This document shows, in pieces, positions 6,770 through 14,575 of a stretch of 30,733 nucleotides of DNA (positions within the stretch are counted from its first letter, which is position 1; each line of letters opens with the position of its first letter). Both the position numbers and the translations under genes were made by a program. The notes beneath the pieces are model-generated. The model ran no database searches and had not been told where the DNA came from. It worked only from the letters and a program-made list of their open reading frames with translations. The DNA is taken from assembly GCA_934098555.1 (NCBI GenBank), contig CAKOOQ010000014.1:1-30733 (forward strand), given 5' to 3'. Origin of the DNA: an uncultured Bacilli bacterium. Lineage in GTDB: Bacteria; Bacillota_I; Bacilli_A; RF39; UBA660.

Positions 6770-8377
6770 ATGAATCAAGATTTAAATAAAGAGCCAAAAG
6801 AGTATGTTGATTATGAAGAACAATATAAGGAGCTAATAGAAGAGGAAAAAGAAAAGGCTTCACGTTCTATGTTTTTTAAGATGCTTATTCTTTTCATTAT
6901 TATTTTACTTCTTTTACTTGGTTCCACGTTTTTATATTTAAAAATGTATGGTGATAAAACTAGACATTACTATGGCACATGTAAAATTAACTGTGACACG
7001 AATGGTGATGGCAAATGCGATTGGAACTGTGATACGGACGGTGACGGGGTTATTGATATGAATGCTGACATAGACGGTGATGGTTTTTGCGATTTAAACT
7101 GTGATACGGATGGCGATGGTAAACCTGATACCAACATAGATTATGGCAAAGATAGAACTCCTCATTTTAATATTGATATTGATATGGATGGTAAGCCAGA
7201 TAAAAACTTGATGAATCAGGATATCAATGGAGATGGCAAGTGCGATTTAAACTGTGATACCAATAATGATGGTTGGCCAGATACTAACATCGATTTTGAT
7301 GGTGATGGTAAAGCGGATATTAATATTGATGTGGATGGCGATGGCAAAGCGGATTTAAATATTGATACGAATAAAGATGGTAAAGCGGATTTAAATATTG
7401 ATACGGATGGCGATAATGTTTGTAATGTGAATTGTGATACGGATGGTGACGGTAAACCAGATACGAATATAGATTACAAAGATAATAAAGAACCAATGTT
7501 TAACAAAGACACCAATAATGATGGCAAACCTGATAGCAATTTAATGAATCAAGATACCAATGGTGATGGTAAATGTGATTTAAACTGTGATACGGATGGC
7601 GATGGTAAACCCGATATCAATATTGATATCGATGGCGATGGCAAGGCAGATATAAATATAGATACTACGGGTGATGGCAAACCGGATTTAAATATTGATA
7701 CCGATGGTGATGGCAAAGCGGATGTTAATGTTGATACAACAGGCGATGGCAAACCCGACAGCAATTTAATGAATCAAGATACCAATGGTGATGGCAAATG
7801 TGATTTAAACTGTGATACGGATGGTGATGGCTTACCAGATTTAAATATTGATACGAATAATGATGGCAAGTGCGATTTGAATTGTGATACGAATAACGAT
7901 GGTAAAGCAGATACTAATATTGATACGGATGGCGACGGTAAGTGCGATAAAGAATGTAATTATTCTAAAGATGATAAAATTTTAGATATTAAAACGGAAG
8001 ATATTTTGGTTTTATATACTACATATACCAAAGATGTTGTTGCTAGTGGTATTCAACCTGGTTGGTCAGATACACAGATTTTAACGGTGGAAAATAAGAG
8101 CAAAAAAGCCCTTACTTACAGTCTTAAATTTACAGATGTAAAAAACGAGTTTAATCCTAATAGCGAGCTTACTTATACGGTTAAAAGAAACGGTATTGTG
8201 GTCGTGCCAACAAGTCCTTCACCTACAGGTGATACATATATTTTAAAAGATGTTTTAATTCCAGCTCATACGACTTATCAATACACCCTTGATTATCATT
8301 TTATTGAGACGGGGCATCTTCAAAATTACCAACTTGAAAATCAATTTACGGCACGAATTGTTGTCGAAATAAAATAG
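6770..8377 (+). CDS. Membrane-anchored protein with 26 Ca-binding-type repeats
   Basis: A 535-residue protein with three parts. Residues 1-35 are a charged cytoplasmic segment, and residues 36-58 are a transmembrane helix (N-in). Residues 75-395 hold 26 tandem 12-residue units of the type DTDGDGKxDxNx, each with the oxygen-ligand spacing of EF-hand or thrombospondin type-3 Ca loops. Two units are degenerate, and three are stretched by NLM. Residues 396-535 form a beta-rich domain resembling the TasA/camelysin fold. Cysteines occur only at fixed unit positions, giving CDxNC pairs. It lies between the TasA-like gene and the SipW-type peptidase, so it may tether or extend the fibre in a Ca-dependent way. 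No LPXTG motif. The role is inferred. Confidence 0.85.
   Translation: MNQDLNKEPKEYVDYEEQYKELIEEEKEKASRSMFFKMLILFIIILLLLLGSTFLYLKMYGDKTRHYYGTCKINCDTNGDGKCDWNCDTDGDGVIDMNADIDGDGFCDLNCDTDGDGKPDTNIDYGKDRTPHFNIDIDMDGKPDKNLMNQDINGDGKCDLNCDTNNDGWPDTNIDFDGDGKADINIDVDGDGKADLNIDTNKDGKADLNIDTDGDNVCNVNCDTDGDGKPDTNIDYKDNKEPMFNKDTNNDGKPDSNLMNQDTNGDGKCDLNCDTDGDGKPDINIDIDGDGKADINIDTTGDGKPDLNIDTDGDGKADVNVDTTGDGKPDSNLMNQDTNGDGKCDLNCDTDGDGLPDLNIDTNNDGKCDLNCDTNNDGKADTNIDTDGDGKCDKECNYSKDDKILDIKTEDILVLYTTYTKDVVASGIQPGWSDTQILTVENKSKKALTYSLKFTDVKNEFNPNSELTYTVKRNGIVVVPTSPSPTGDTYILKDVLIPAHTTYQYTLDYHFIETGHLQNYQLENQFTARIVVEIK
6992..7954 (+). repeat. 36-bp imperfect tandem repeats within a gene
   Basis: About 26 consecutive units of 36 bp (three with a 9-bp extension) encode the DxDGDGKxDxN repeats. 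A longer composite block beginning NLMNQD recurs three times, pointing to growth by duplication of multi-unit blocks. The units differ at many silent positions, so expansion is not very recent. Confidence 0.9.
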
Positions 8378-8412
8378 ACAAGAGTAGATAAGACTCCTGT
8401 CTTTTTTCGACA
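8362..8412. promoter_or_regulatory. Two perfect Spo0A-box heptamers upstream of sipW
   Basis: TGTCGAA at 8362-8368 (end of the repeat-protein gene) and its inverse TTCGACA at 8406-8412 flank the terminator. The second ends six bases before the -35 of the signal peptidase gene. The match to the known Spo0A box is exact. Binding is inferred. Confidence 0.5.
8376..8407 (+). terminator. Rho-independent terminator
   Basis: An AGACaAGAGT/ACTCcTGTCT stem with a 7-base loop and six T follows the repeat-protein stop. Confidence 0.85.
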
Positions 8413-8418
8413 AAAATC

Positions 8419-8447
8419 TTGTCATTTCGAGTATTATTTTATATAAT
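8419..8447 (+). promoter_or_regulatory. Promoter of the signal peptidase gene
   Basis: TTGTCA (8419-8424), 17 bases, TATAAT (8442-8447). A perfect Spo0A box ends six bases upstream. Confidence 0.85.
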
Positions 8448-8481
8448 TAGGATATATTAAAGAATAAGAGAGGTTTTTGTT

Positions 8482-9492
8482 ATGTCTGAAAGAAAAAGTA
8501 AGTTTAGTTCTATTACGCAAACAATTAAGTTCATAACAGGAATTATATCTTGGGTCATGTTAGTAATTTTAGTTTTAATCGCGGCTTTTTTACTTTATTA
8601 TTTTATTAGCATGCGTACTTATGCTAAAAAAGGAGAAAGTTTTAAACCAGCGGTAAGTTTATATACCATAGTTACCCAAAGTATGGAACCCAACATAAAT
8701 CCTTATGATGTTATCGTGGATAAAACGGTTAAAGATCCGGCCAGTATTAAAATAGGCGACGTTATTACCTTTATATCAACAGCCTCTATATCAAGGGGTA
8801 TGACAATCACACACCGTGTATATGATATTAAAGTTGAAAATGGAGAATATTATTATTACACTAAAGGAGATAATAATATCAGCCCAGATTTAGTTCCGGC
8901 CAGTTATACTAACGTTTTAGGAAAAGTATTAATACGTATTCCTCAGTTAGGCCGATTACAAGCTTTCTTATCTACCAAAGCTGGTTGGCTTATTGTCGTG
9001 GTTATTCCAGCCTTATTTGTTATTTTAAGTGATATTGTTAAGATGTTCCGCCTTGGTACAGCTAAAAAGAATGTGGATAAACAGTTGATGAATGAAGAAA
9101 TGCAAAAGGCTCAAGAGGAAAAAGAATTACAAGAAACGCATCAAAAATTAATGGAACGTTATAATATCGAAGACGAGAAAAAAGAAGAAGAACCTTTACC
9201 GCCTGTAAATGAAGAGGTAAAAGAACCAGAAAAAGAAATTGACATCATAATGAAACCTGATCTTCCAGAAGAGCATAAAGAGAAACCTACAGAACTTCCT
9301 AAGATTAAGATGGAGATTGAACTTCCTAAAGAAGCCGTTAAAGAAGAAGAAGTAAAACCACGTCCTCGTAATAATACGAGAAAGACAACATCTAAAAAAA
9401 CGACTTCAAGTAAAAAATCATCAAGTAACAAAAGTAGTTCTTCTAAAAAGAAAACGACTTCTAAAAATACAACAAATAAAAAGAAAGAATAA
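8482..9492 (+). CDS. sipW: Signal peptidase I, SipW/ER type
   Basis: A 336-residue membrane protease that removes signal peptides from exported proteins, here probably TasA-like ones. A transmembrane helix lies at about 20-44. The catalytic Ser67 is in TQSMEPNI, His111 in ITHRV replaces the Lys of ordinary bacterial type I enzymes, and Asp130 is in KGDNN; this is the signature of the SipW/archaeal/ER subgroup. A second hydrophobic stretch lies near 168-186. Unusual is the C-terminal extension from about 195 to 336: first Glu/Lys-rich and coiled-coil-like, then proline-rich, then an extremely basic Ser/Lys/Thr tail. RBS GAGAGG precedes the ATG. Confidence 0.9.
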   Translation: MSERKSKFSSITQTIKFITGIISWVMLVILVLIAAFLLYYFISMRTYAKKGESFKPAVSLYTIVTQSMEPNINPYDVIVDKTVKDPASIKIGDVITFISTASISRGMTITHRVYDIKVENGEYYYYTKGDNNISPDLVPASYTNVLGKVLIRIPQLGRLQAFLSTKAGWLIVVVIPALFVILSDIVKMFRLGTAKKNVDKQLMNEEMQKAQEEKELQETHQKLMERYNIEDEKKEEEPLPPVNEEVKEPEKEIDIIMKPDLPEEHKEKPTELPKIKMEIELPKEAVKEEEVKPRPRNNTRKTTSKKTTSSKKSSSNKSSSSKKKTTSKNTTNKKKE

Positions 9493-9498
9493 AAAAAT

Positions 9499-9520
9499 CT
9501 GCAGTTTTTGCAGTTTTTTT
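9499..9520. terminator. Bidirectional terminator between sipW and clpP
   Basis: A CTGCA/TGCAG stem is followed by seven T on the plus strand and by seven T on the minus strand. Confidence 0.8.
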
Positions 9521-10091
9521 ATGATAAAATTTCATCGATTAAGCCATAGGAAAGAGCTTCTTTGCTGGATAGAAAGTAATCTCTATCGGTATCTTTTTCA
9601 ATTGTTTTTAAAGTTTGGTTTGTGTTTTGAACTAAAATTTTATTTAATTTATCTTTGATTTTCAAAATACGTTCACAAGCAATTTTCATATCGGAGGCTT
9701 GTCCTTCCATGCCACCAAGCGGTTGATGAATCATCACGTCAGCATTTTTAAGGGCACATCGTTTTCCTTTGGTTCCACTTGATAAAAGAACAGAAGCCAT
9801 TGAAGCGGCCATACCAATACAGATGGTTTTCACATCACTTTTAATATAGTTCATTGTATCATAAATGGCCATGCCACTTGTGACAGATCCACCGGGACTA
9901 TTGATGTATAAATAAATGTCTTCGTGGCTTTTAGAATCTAAATATAAAAGCTCACTAATGATAATGTTTGCCATCGCATCATTAATTTCACCACATAAAA
10001 AGATAATCCTATCTTCAAGCATTCTTGAATAAAGGTCATAAGCGACTTCTCTATTACTGTCTTTTTCTAAAACTGTTGGAATGATATTCAT
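9519..10091 (-). CDS. clpP: ATP-dependent Clp protease proteolytic subunit
   Basis: The serine peptidase ClpP forms the tetradecameric chamber used by ClpX/ClpC to degrade unfolded and tagged proteins in the cytoplasm. The triad is intact: Ser in GMAASMAS, His in MIHQP and Asp in TDRDYF, with the same spacing (25 and 49 residues) as in E. coli. The N-terminal IPTVLE stretch is canonical. The longest frame begins at GTG 10100, but AGGTG overlaps that codon and sits correctly before ATG 10091, so I take the 190-residue product. No CtsR direct repeat (GGTCAAA type) is visible upstream. Monocistronic. Confidence 0.97.
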   Translation of the reverse strand: MNIIPTVLEKDSNREVAYDLYSRMLEDRIIFLCGEINDAMANIIISELLYLDSKSHEDIYLYINSPGGSVTSGMAIYDTMNYIKSDVKTICIGMAASMASVLLSSGTKGKRCALKNADVMIHQPLGGMEGQASDMKIACERILKIKDKLNKILVQNTNQTLKTIEKDTDRDYFLSSKEALSYGLIDEILS

Positions 10092-10187
10092 ATTTTTCAC
10101 CTAATATAATCATAGTCAATTTTTTTAAAAACTATTCAAAAAAAAACAAATTTATGTTAAGATTAAAAAGAGAATAAGAGGGATGAG

Positions 10188-11813
10188 ATGAAGAAATTTA
10201 ACGTGACCATCGAGGGTAATCATTATGAAGTAACAAACGAAATGACTTATTATGACGTTTTAAAAGATATCTATCCAAACGCGATTTTAGCAAGTGTCAA
10301 TGACGAGATATATTCTTTAGATACGTTAGTGAAAGAAGAAGGTGTCATAAAGCCTCTTGATGTGACGACTCTTCCTGGGTATAAAGCGTATCAAAGTGGC
10401 TTAAAGTTTTTATTTTTTGTAGCGGTTAAGGATATTTTTCCTGAAGCTGAGATTTCCTTTTTACACAGTGTACCTAAAGGTATCTTAAGTGAGATAAAAG
10501 TAAAGCATAATTTAACAAGTGATGATGTGTCTAAAATAAAGGGGCAAATGGCTTTAAATGTATCTAAAAAATTACGTTATTTAAAATATAATTTTGAAAT
10601 AAAAGATGCTTATGAATATTTTATGAAAAAAGGCGAAACGGAAAAAGCTTTAAACTTACAAACTTTAAATAATCCTATTGTCTCTCTTTATCGTTTAGGG
10701 AATGAACTTAATTATTTTTATACTCTTATGCCATATGATACAGGAGCTATCCATTTATATGATCTTGTCTTTTTAGGGAAAAATCGGATAGTTTTAGTTT
10801 GTCCTAATATGACAAGTGGTTTAACGGTTCCTGAGTATGTTCACTATGAAAATATTGTGGCTAATTTTATGGATACCAAAAAATGGCTTTCTTTAATGAA
10901 TACGCCGTATGTTTCTTTAATGAATAATCTTGTTAGTTCTTCAAAGATTAAAGAATTTATCGCCTCTAATGAAATTTTATTTGTTGAAGATATTTTAAAA
11001 TGTTGTGATGTGATTACACAGTCAAAAGATATTAAAATAGTTTTAATCGCGGGTCCTTCTTCCAGTGGTAAAACAACAACAATGAAACGCTTAAGTGCCT
11101 TTTTAAGAAGCCGAGGATATCATCCGATTGGTTTATCTACCGATGATTTTTTTGTCGATAGGGAGGATACTCCCAAAAATGAAGCCGGTGAATATGACTA
11201 TGAATGTTTAGAGGCTATTGATTTGAAACTCTTTAATACTACTTTACAAGACCTTTTAGATGGCAAAGAAGTGAACGTACCGGAATATGACTTTGTGGCT
11301 GGAAAAAAGGTGTTTAAGGGGAGAAAATGCAAATTAGATGATAAAAGTATTCTACTTATTGAAGGGCTTCATTGCTTAAATGATGATTTAACCCCTTATA
11401 TCGAAGAACGCTATAAATATAAAATATATTTAAGCCCCTTTATTCCTTTAAACATTGATCGTCATAATTATATTTCAACTCTTGATTTAAGGCTTATCAG
11501 ACGTCTTGTAAGAGATAATAGAACAAGAGGAAAGACAGTTAGTCAAACGATTGGTGAATGGCAAGTGGTAAGACATGGCGAAGAAAAATATATTTTTCCT
11601 TATGTTTATCAGGCCAATTGTATTATCAATACTGCTTTGGCTTATGAAATAGGAGTCTTAAAAATTTATGCTCAACCGCTTTTAAGTTCCGTAAATATTA
11701 CCAGCCCTTATTATAATGAGGCTAGAAGGCTTATTAATTACATGCAGACTTTTTATACCATTCCAAGCGAATATGTTCCCAAAGATTCTATTTTAAGAGA
11801 ATTTATTGGTTAA
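10188..11813 (+). CDS. Uridine kinase-like protein with N-terminal TGS-type domain
   Basis: A 541-residue cytoplasmic protein of the Firmicutes nucleoside-kinase type. Residues 1-60 resemble a TGS/ubiquitin-like domain, 60-250 resemble the editing-domain region of threonyl-tRNA synthetase, and 280-480 form a P-loop kinase of the uridine kinase/phosphoribulokinase family. Walker A is GPSSSGKTT at 289-297, with the substrate motifs STDDFF, EYDF and LLIEGLH. It probably phosphorylates uridine/cytidine or a related nucleoside; the substrate of these fusions is not settled. RBS AGAGGG. The gap gene follows after 56 bases without a terminator, so the two may be co-transcribed. Confidence 0.85.
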   Translation: MKKFNVTIEGNHYEVTNEMTYYDVLKDIYPNAILASVNDEIYSLDTLVKEEGVIKPLDVTTLPGYKAYQSGLKFLFFVAVKDIFPEAEISFLHSVPKGILSEIKVKHNLTSDDVSKIKGQMALNVSKKLRYLKYNFEIKDAYEYFMKKGETEKALNLQTLNNPIVSLYRLGNELNYFYTLMPYDTGAIHLYDLVFLGKNRIVLVCPNMTSGLTVPEYVHYENIVANFMDTKKWLSLMNTPYVSLMNNLVSSSKIKEFIASNEILFVEDILKCCDVITQSKDIKIVLIAGPSSSGKTTTMKRLSAFLRSRGYHPIGLSTDDFFVDREDTPKNEAGEYDYECLEAIDLKLFNTTLQDLLDGKEVNVPEYDFVAGKKVFKGRKCKLDDKSILLIEGLHCLNDDLTPYIEERYKYKIYLSPFIPLNIDRHNYISTLDLRLIRRLVRDNRTRGKTVSQTIGEWQVVRHGEEKYIFPYVYQANCIINTALAYEIGVLKIYAQPLLSSVNITSPYYNEARRLINYMQTFYTIPSEYVPKDSILREFIG

Positions 11814-11869
11814 AAGTATGAATTAGAAAATAAAAACCAAAATAGAAGAAGAAAAAGGAGATTTTAGAA

Positions 11870-12874
11870 ATGATAAAAGTAGCCATTAATGGATTTGGAA
11901 GAATAGGAAGACTTGCCTTTAGGCAAATGATAACGACAACGGATTTTGATATTGTCGCGATTAATGATTTATCACATGCCGGTGATTTAGCTTATTTACT
12001 TAAATACGATACAGTGCACGGCAGATTTCATACCGAAGAGATAAAGGCGGAAGAAAATTACATTATTATTAATGACCAAAAAAAGATTCCAGTTTTTGCT
12101 GAAAGTGATGCGAAAGACTTGCCTTGGAAAGAACTAGGTGTCGATTTAGTTTTAGAGTGCACAGGTCATTATACAGACTATGAGGGGGCTTTAAAGCATA
12201 TTGAAGCTGGGGCCAAAAAAGTTTTAATTTCCGCACCTAGTAAAAGTGAAAATGTCAAAACGATTGTTTATGGGGTAAATGAAAATATTTTAAATGGGGA
12301 TGAAAAAATCATTTCGGCAGCAAGTTGTACTACCAATTGCTTAGCCCCAGTTTTAAATGTTCTTCAAAAAAACTTTGGTGTTATAAAAGGATTTATGAGT
12401 ACAATTCATGCCTATACAAATGATCAAACAACGCTTGATTTGGCTCACAAAAAAGGTTATTTGGAAAGAAGAGGAAGAGCCTGTGCTTCAAATATTGTCC
12501 CCACCAAAACCGGTGCAGCTAGTGCGATTGGTAAAGTTATGCCTGACATGGCGGGAAAGTTAGATGGTCTTGCTTACCGTGTTCCTGTAAATGATGGTTC
12601 TTTAATTGATTTAACGGTAGAGGTTAAAAAGTCAACTACTAAAGAAGAGGTTAATAAAGCCTTTTTGCAAAGTGAATCCAGTGTTTTAAAAACAACGACA
12701 GATCCTCTTGTATCAAGTGATGTTTTAGGTCTAAAAATCGGGGCTCTTGTTGATTTATCTTTGACTAATGTTATTAAGGGTGAAGAAAGTGACATGGTAA
12801 AAGTAATGGCTTGGTATGATAATGAAGCCGGTTATACTTCTCAAATGCTTAGAACCGCTAAAATACTTTTTTAA
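11870..12874 (+). CDS. gap: Glyceraldehyde-3-phosphate dehydrogenase, type I
   Basis: A 334-residue glycolytic enzyme oxidising glyceraldehyde-3-phosphate with phosphate to 1,3-bisphosphoglycerate. It has Rossmann motif NGFGRIGR (7-14) and Asp33 in AINDL, consistent with NAD preference. Catalytic Cys153 is in SAASCTTNCLAP, with His179 in STIHAYT, and the C-terminal WYDNEAGYT is canonical. Full length and conserved, in contrast to the divergent pgk and tpiA nearby. RBS AAAAAGGAGA at good distance. Terminator downstream. Confidence 0.98.
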   Translation: MIKVAINGFGRIGRLAFRQMITTTDFDIVAINDLSHAGDLAYLLKYDTVHGRFHTEEIKAEENYIIINDQKKIPVFAESDAKDLPWKELGVDLVLECTGHYTDYEGALKHIEAGAKKVLISAPSKSENVKTIVYGVNENILNGDEKIISAASCTTNCLAPVLNVLQKNFGVIKGFMSTIHAYTNDQTTLDLAHKKGYLERRGRACASNIVPTKTGAASAIGKVMPDMAGKLDGLAYRVPVNDGSLIDLTVEVKKSTTKEEVNKAFLQSESSVLKTTTDPLVSSDVLGLKIGALVDLSLTNVIKGEESDMVKVMAWYDNEAGYTSQMLRTAKILF

Positions 12875-12887
12875 ACAAATAAATAAA

Positions 12888-12920
12888 AAAGGCGATAGCT
12901 TATCCAGTTATCGTCTTTTT
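12888..12920 (+). terminator. Terminator of gap
   Basis: A 10-bp stem (12888-12897/12909-12918, one G-T pair) ends in a T-run. Confidence 0.9.
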
Positions 12921-12921
12921 G

Positions 12922-12954
12922 CAAAAATAAAACAAACTTTAAACAAAGTTTGTT
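12922..12954 (-). terminator. Terminator of the tRNA-His/tRNA-Asn unit
   Basis: On the minus strand, a perfect 10-bp stem (AACAAACTTT/AAAGTTTGTT) with a 4-base loop is followed by TTATTTTT, downstream of tRNA-Asn. Confidence 0.85.
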
Positions 12955-12965
12955 ATTATCTAAAA

Positions 12966-13041
12966 TGGCGCTCGATGTAGGACTCGAACCTACGACCTAA
13001 CGGTTAACAGCCGTGCGCTCTACCGACTGAGCTAATCGAGC
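12966..13041 (-). tRNA. tRNA-Asn (anticodon GTT)
   Basis: On the minus strand, acceptor stem GCTCGAT/ATCGAGC, D arm, anticodon loop CTGTTAA, T arm GTAGG/CCTAC and encoded CCA form a complete cloverleaf. Transcribed behind tRNA-His. Confidence 0.96.
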
Positions 13042-13106
13042 AGTACATATGCATTATATAGCACTTTATTAACTATTGTCAATAAAAAAATGCTAAAAAT
13101 TTAAAA

Positions 13107-13183
13107 TGGGGCGAAATAAGGGGGTCGAACCCTTGCATGCCGGAGCCACAATCCGGTGTGTTAACCACTTCACCAATTCCGCC
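13107..13183 (-). tRNA. tRNA-His (anticodon GTG)
   Basis: The cloverleaf on the minus strand has anticodon loop TTGTGGC. The acceptor stem can form eight base pairs including the extra G-1:C73 pair that identifies tRNA-His. The CCA end is encoded. Confidence 0.96.
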
Positions 13184-13194
13184 ATATGTAAAGT

Positions 13195-13223
13195 ATTTTA
13201 GCAAAAAATAAATCTATTTTCAA
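13195..13223 (-). promoter_or_regulatory. Promoter of the tRNA-His/tRNA-Asn unit
   Basis: On the minus strand TTGAAA (13218-13223) and TAAAAT (13195-13200) are separated by 17 bases, ending 11 bases before the tRNA-His. Confidence 0.8.
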
Positions 13224-13321
13224 GTGTGATTTTCAACTTATGGGCTATTTTAGGTAAAAAGTTGTTAAAATAAGGTATTATTGGCTTACTTTTTTTCCTA
13301 GTAGTTTTTTTAGGGTAACTG

Positions 13322-13330
13322 TGTTAAAAT
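13322..13330 (+). promoter_or_regulatory. Possible extended -10 promoter of pgk
   Basis: TGTTAAAAT fits an extended -10 (TGn-TAAAAT), with no good -35 at 17 bases. It lies 30 bases before the pgk start. Confidence 0.4.
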
Positions 13331-13360
13331 TTTAATGTTAATAATAGAGAGGAAAATAAT

Positions 13361-14575
13361 ATGAAACAGCGAATCCAAAATATGAATTTACAAAATAAAA
13401 GAGTCATTTTAAGACTTGATTTAAATGTTCCTATTCAAAATGGTCAAATATTAGATGATACTAAAATTACTTCGTCTTTAGATACGATAGAGTATTTGTT
13501 GACTCAAAATTGTAGTATCGTTATTTTAAGTCATTTAGGTAAAATTAAAGAAGAAAGTGATAAGGAAAAATATTCTTTAGAACCCGTGGCCTTAAAATTA
13601 AAAAGTCTTTTAAACCGAGAAATTTATTTTTCCAAAGAAAATTTTGGTGAAGGTATTTATGAACGTGTTAAAATTTTAAAACCTCGCGAAATTATTGTTT
13701 TAGAAAATACAAGATTTATGGACTTACAAGGTAAAATGGAAAGTCATTGTGATGCCCAATTATCTTTGTTTTGGGCAAGTCTTGGGGATGTGTTTATTAA
13801 TGATGCTTTTGCATCTATGCATCGTCGTCATGCTTCTACGTGCGGCATCGCCGAATACTTACCAAGCGGTATTGGCTTTCTTGTCCAAAAAGAACTAGAA
13901 AATTTAGATAAGTATATTTTAGAACCAGAGCATCCTTTTACCCTTATTATGGGAGGAGCCAAAATAGATGATAAAATGGATCTTATTTCTTCCCTTCTTC
14001 CTAAATGCGAGCATATTTTATGTGGAGGGGGAATTGCTAATACGTGCTTAAAAGCCTTAAATTTTTCCACCGGTAATTCTTTAGCTTCCATGGACTATGG
14101 ATTGATTTACCGTGTTGGGCAAATGATGCTTGAAAACAAAGAAAAATTTGTTTTACCTTTAGATGTTATCGTAGGCAGTACTTATGATAAAAATTATATT
14201 CAATATAAAAGAGTTGATAAAGTTGTTGATAACGAAATCATTTTAGATGTAGGCCGTAAAACCCTTGAGAAATATGCCAGCGTCATAAACGAAAGCAAAA
14301 CGATTTTCTTAAATGGTACGATAGGGTTATATGAAGATGAGAGATTTGCGAATGGTACTAAGGAACTTTTCAACATTTTAGCTTTTTCTAAAGCTCACGT
14401 TATCGTAGGTGGGGGAGATGCTTCAAGTAGCGTTAAAAAACTAGGCTACAGCAATCGTTTTACCTATGTCTGTTCTGGGGGAGGAGCTACTTTAGAATAC
14501 ATTGCTAAAGGTCATTTAGTGGCTTTAGATGCCATCCAGGAAGAAGGAAGTTATATTGAAACCCTTGATATTTAA
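13361..14575 (+). CDS. pgk: Phosphoglycerate kinase, divergent
   Basis: A 404-residue glycolytic kinase that transfers phosphate from 1,3-bisphosphoglycerate to ADP. Conserved: RLDLNVP (18-24; usually RVDFNVP), ENTRF, NDAFASMHRRHAS, GGAKIDDKM, GGGIANT, GGGDASSSV and SGGGATLE. The nearly invariant WNGPMG motif is replaced by LNGTIG near residue 316. Length is normal. Substitutions at usually strict sites make it an outlier or a specialised paralogue, although substrate and nucleotide loops are present. RBS AGAGGA. It overlaps the probable tpiA start by 20 bases. Confidence 0.9.
   Translation: MKQRIQNMNLQNKRVILRLDLNVPIQNGQILDDTKITSSLDTIEYLLTQNCSIVILSHLGKIKEESDKEKYSLEPVALKLKSLLNREIYFSKENFGEGIYERVKILKPREIIVLENTRFMDLQGKMESHCDAQLSLFWASLGDVFINDAFASMHRRHASTCGIAEYLPSGIGFLVQKELENLDKYILEPEHPFTLIMGGAKIDDKMDLISSLLPKCEHILCGGGIANTCLKALNFSTGNSLASMDYGLIYRVGQMMLENKEKFVLPLDVIVGSTYDKNYIQYKRVDKVVDNEIILDVGRKTLEKYASVINESKTIFLNGTIGLYEDERFANGTKELFNILAFSKAHVIVGGGDASSSVKKLGYSNRFTYVCSGGGATLEYIAKGHLVALDAIQEEGSYIETLDI

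Noticed and set aside
7549..7764. Minus-strand frame opposite the Ca-repeat gene
   Set aside because: It is only the reverse reading of the 36-bp repeats (SGLPSP units) and has no start signals.
6992..7954. CRISPR-like array, because of regular 36-bp repeats
   Set aside because: The period is continuous without spacers, it is in frame, and it encodes DxDGDG protein repeats.
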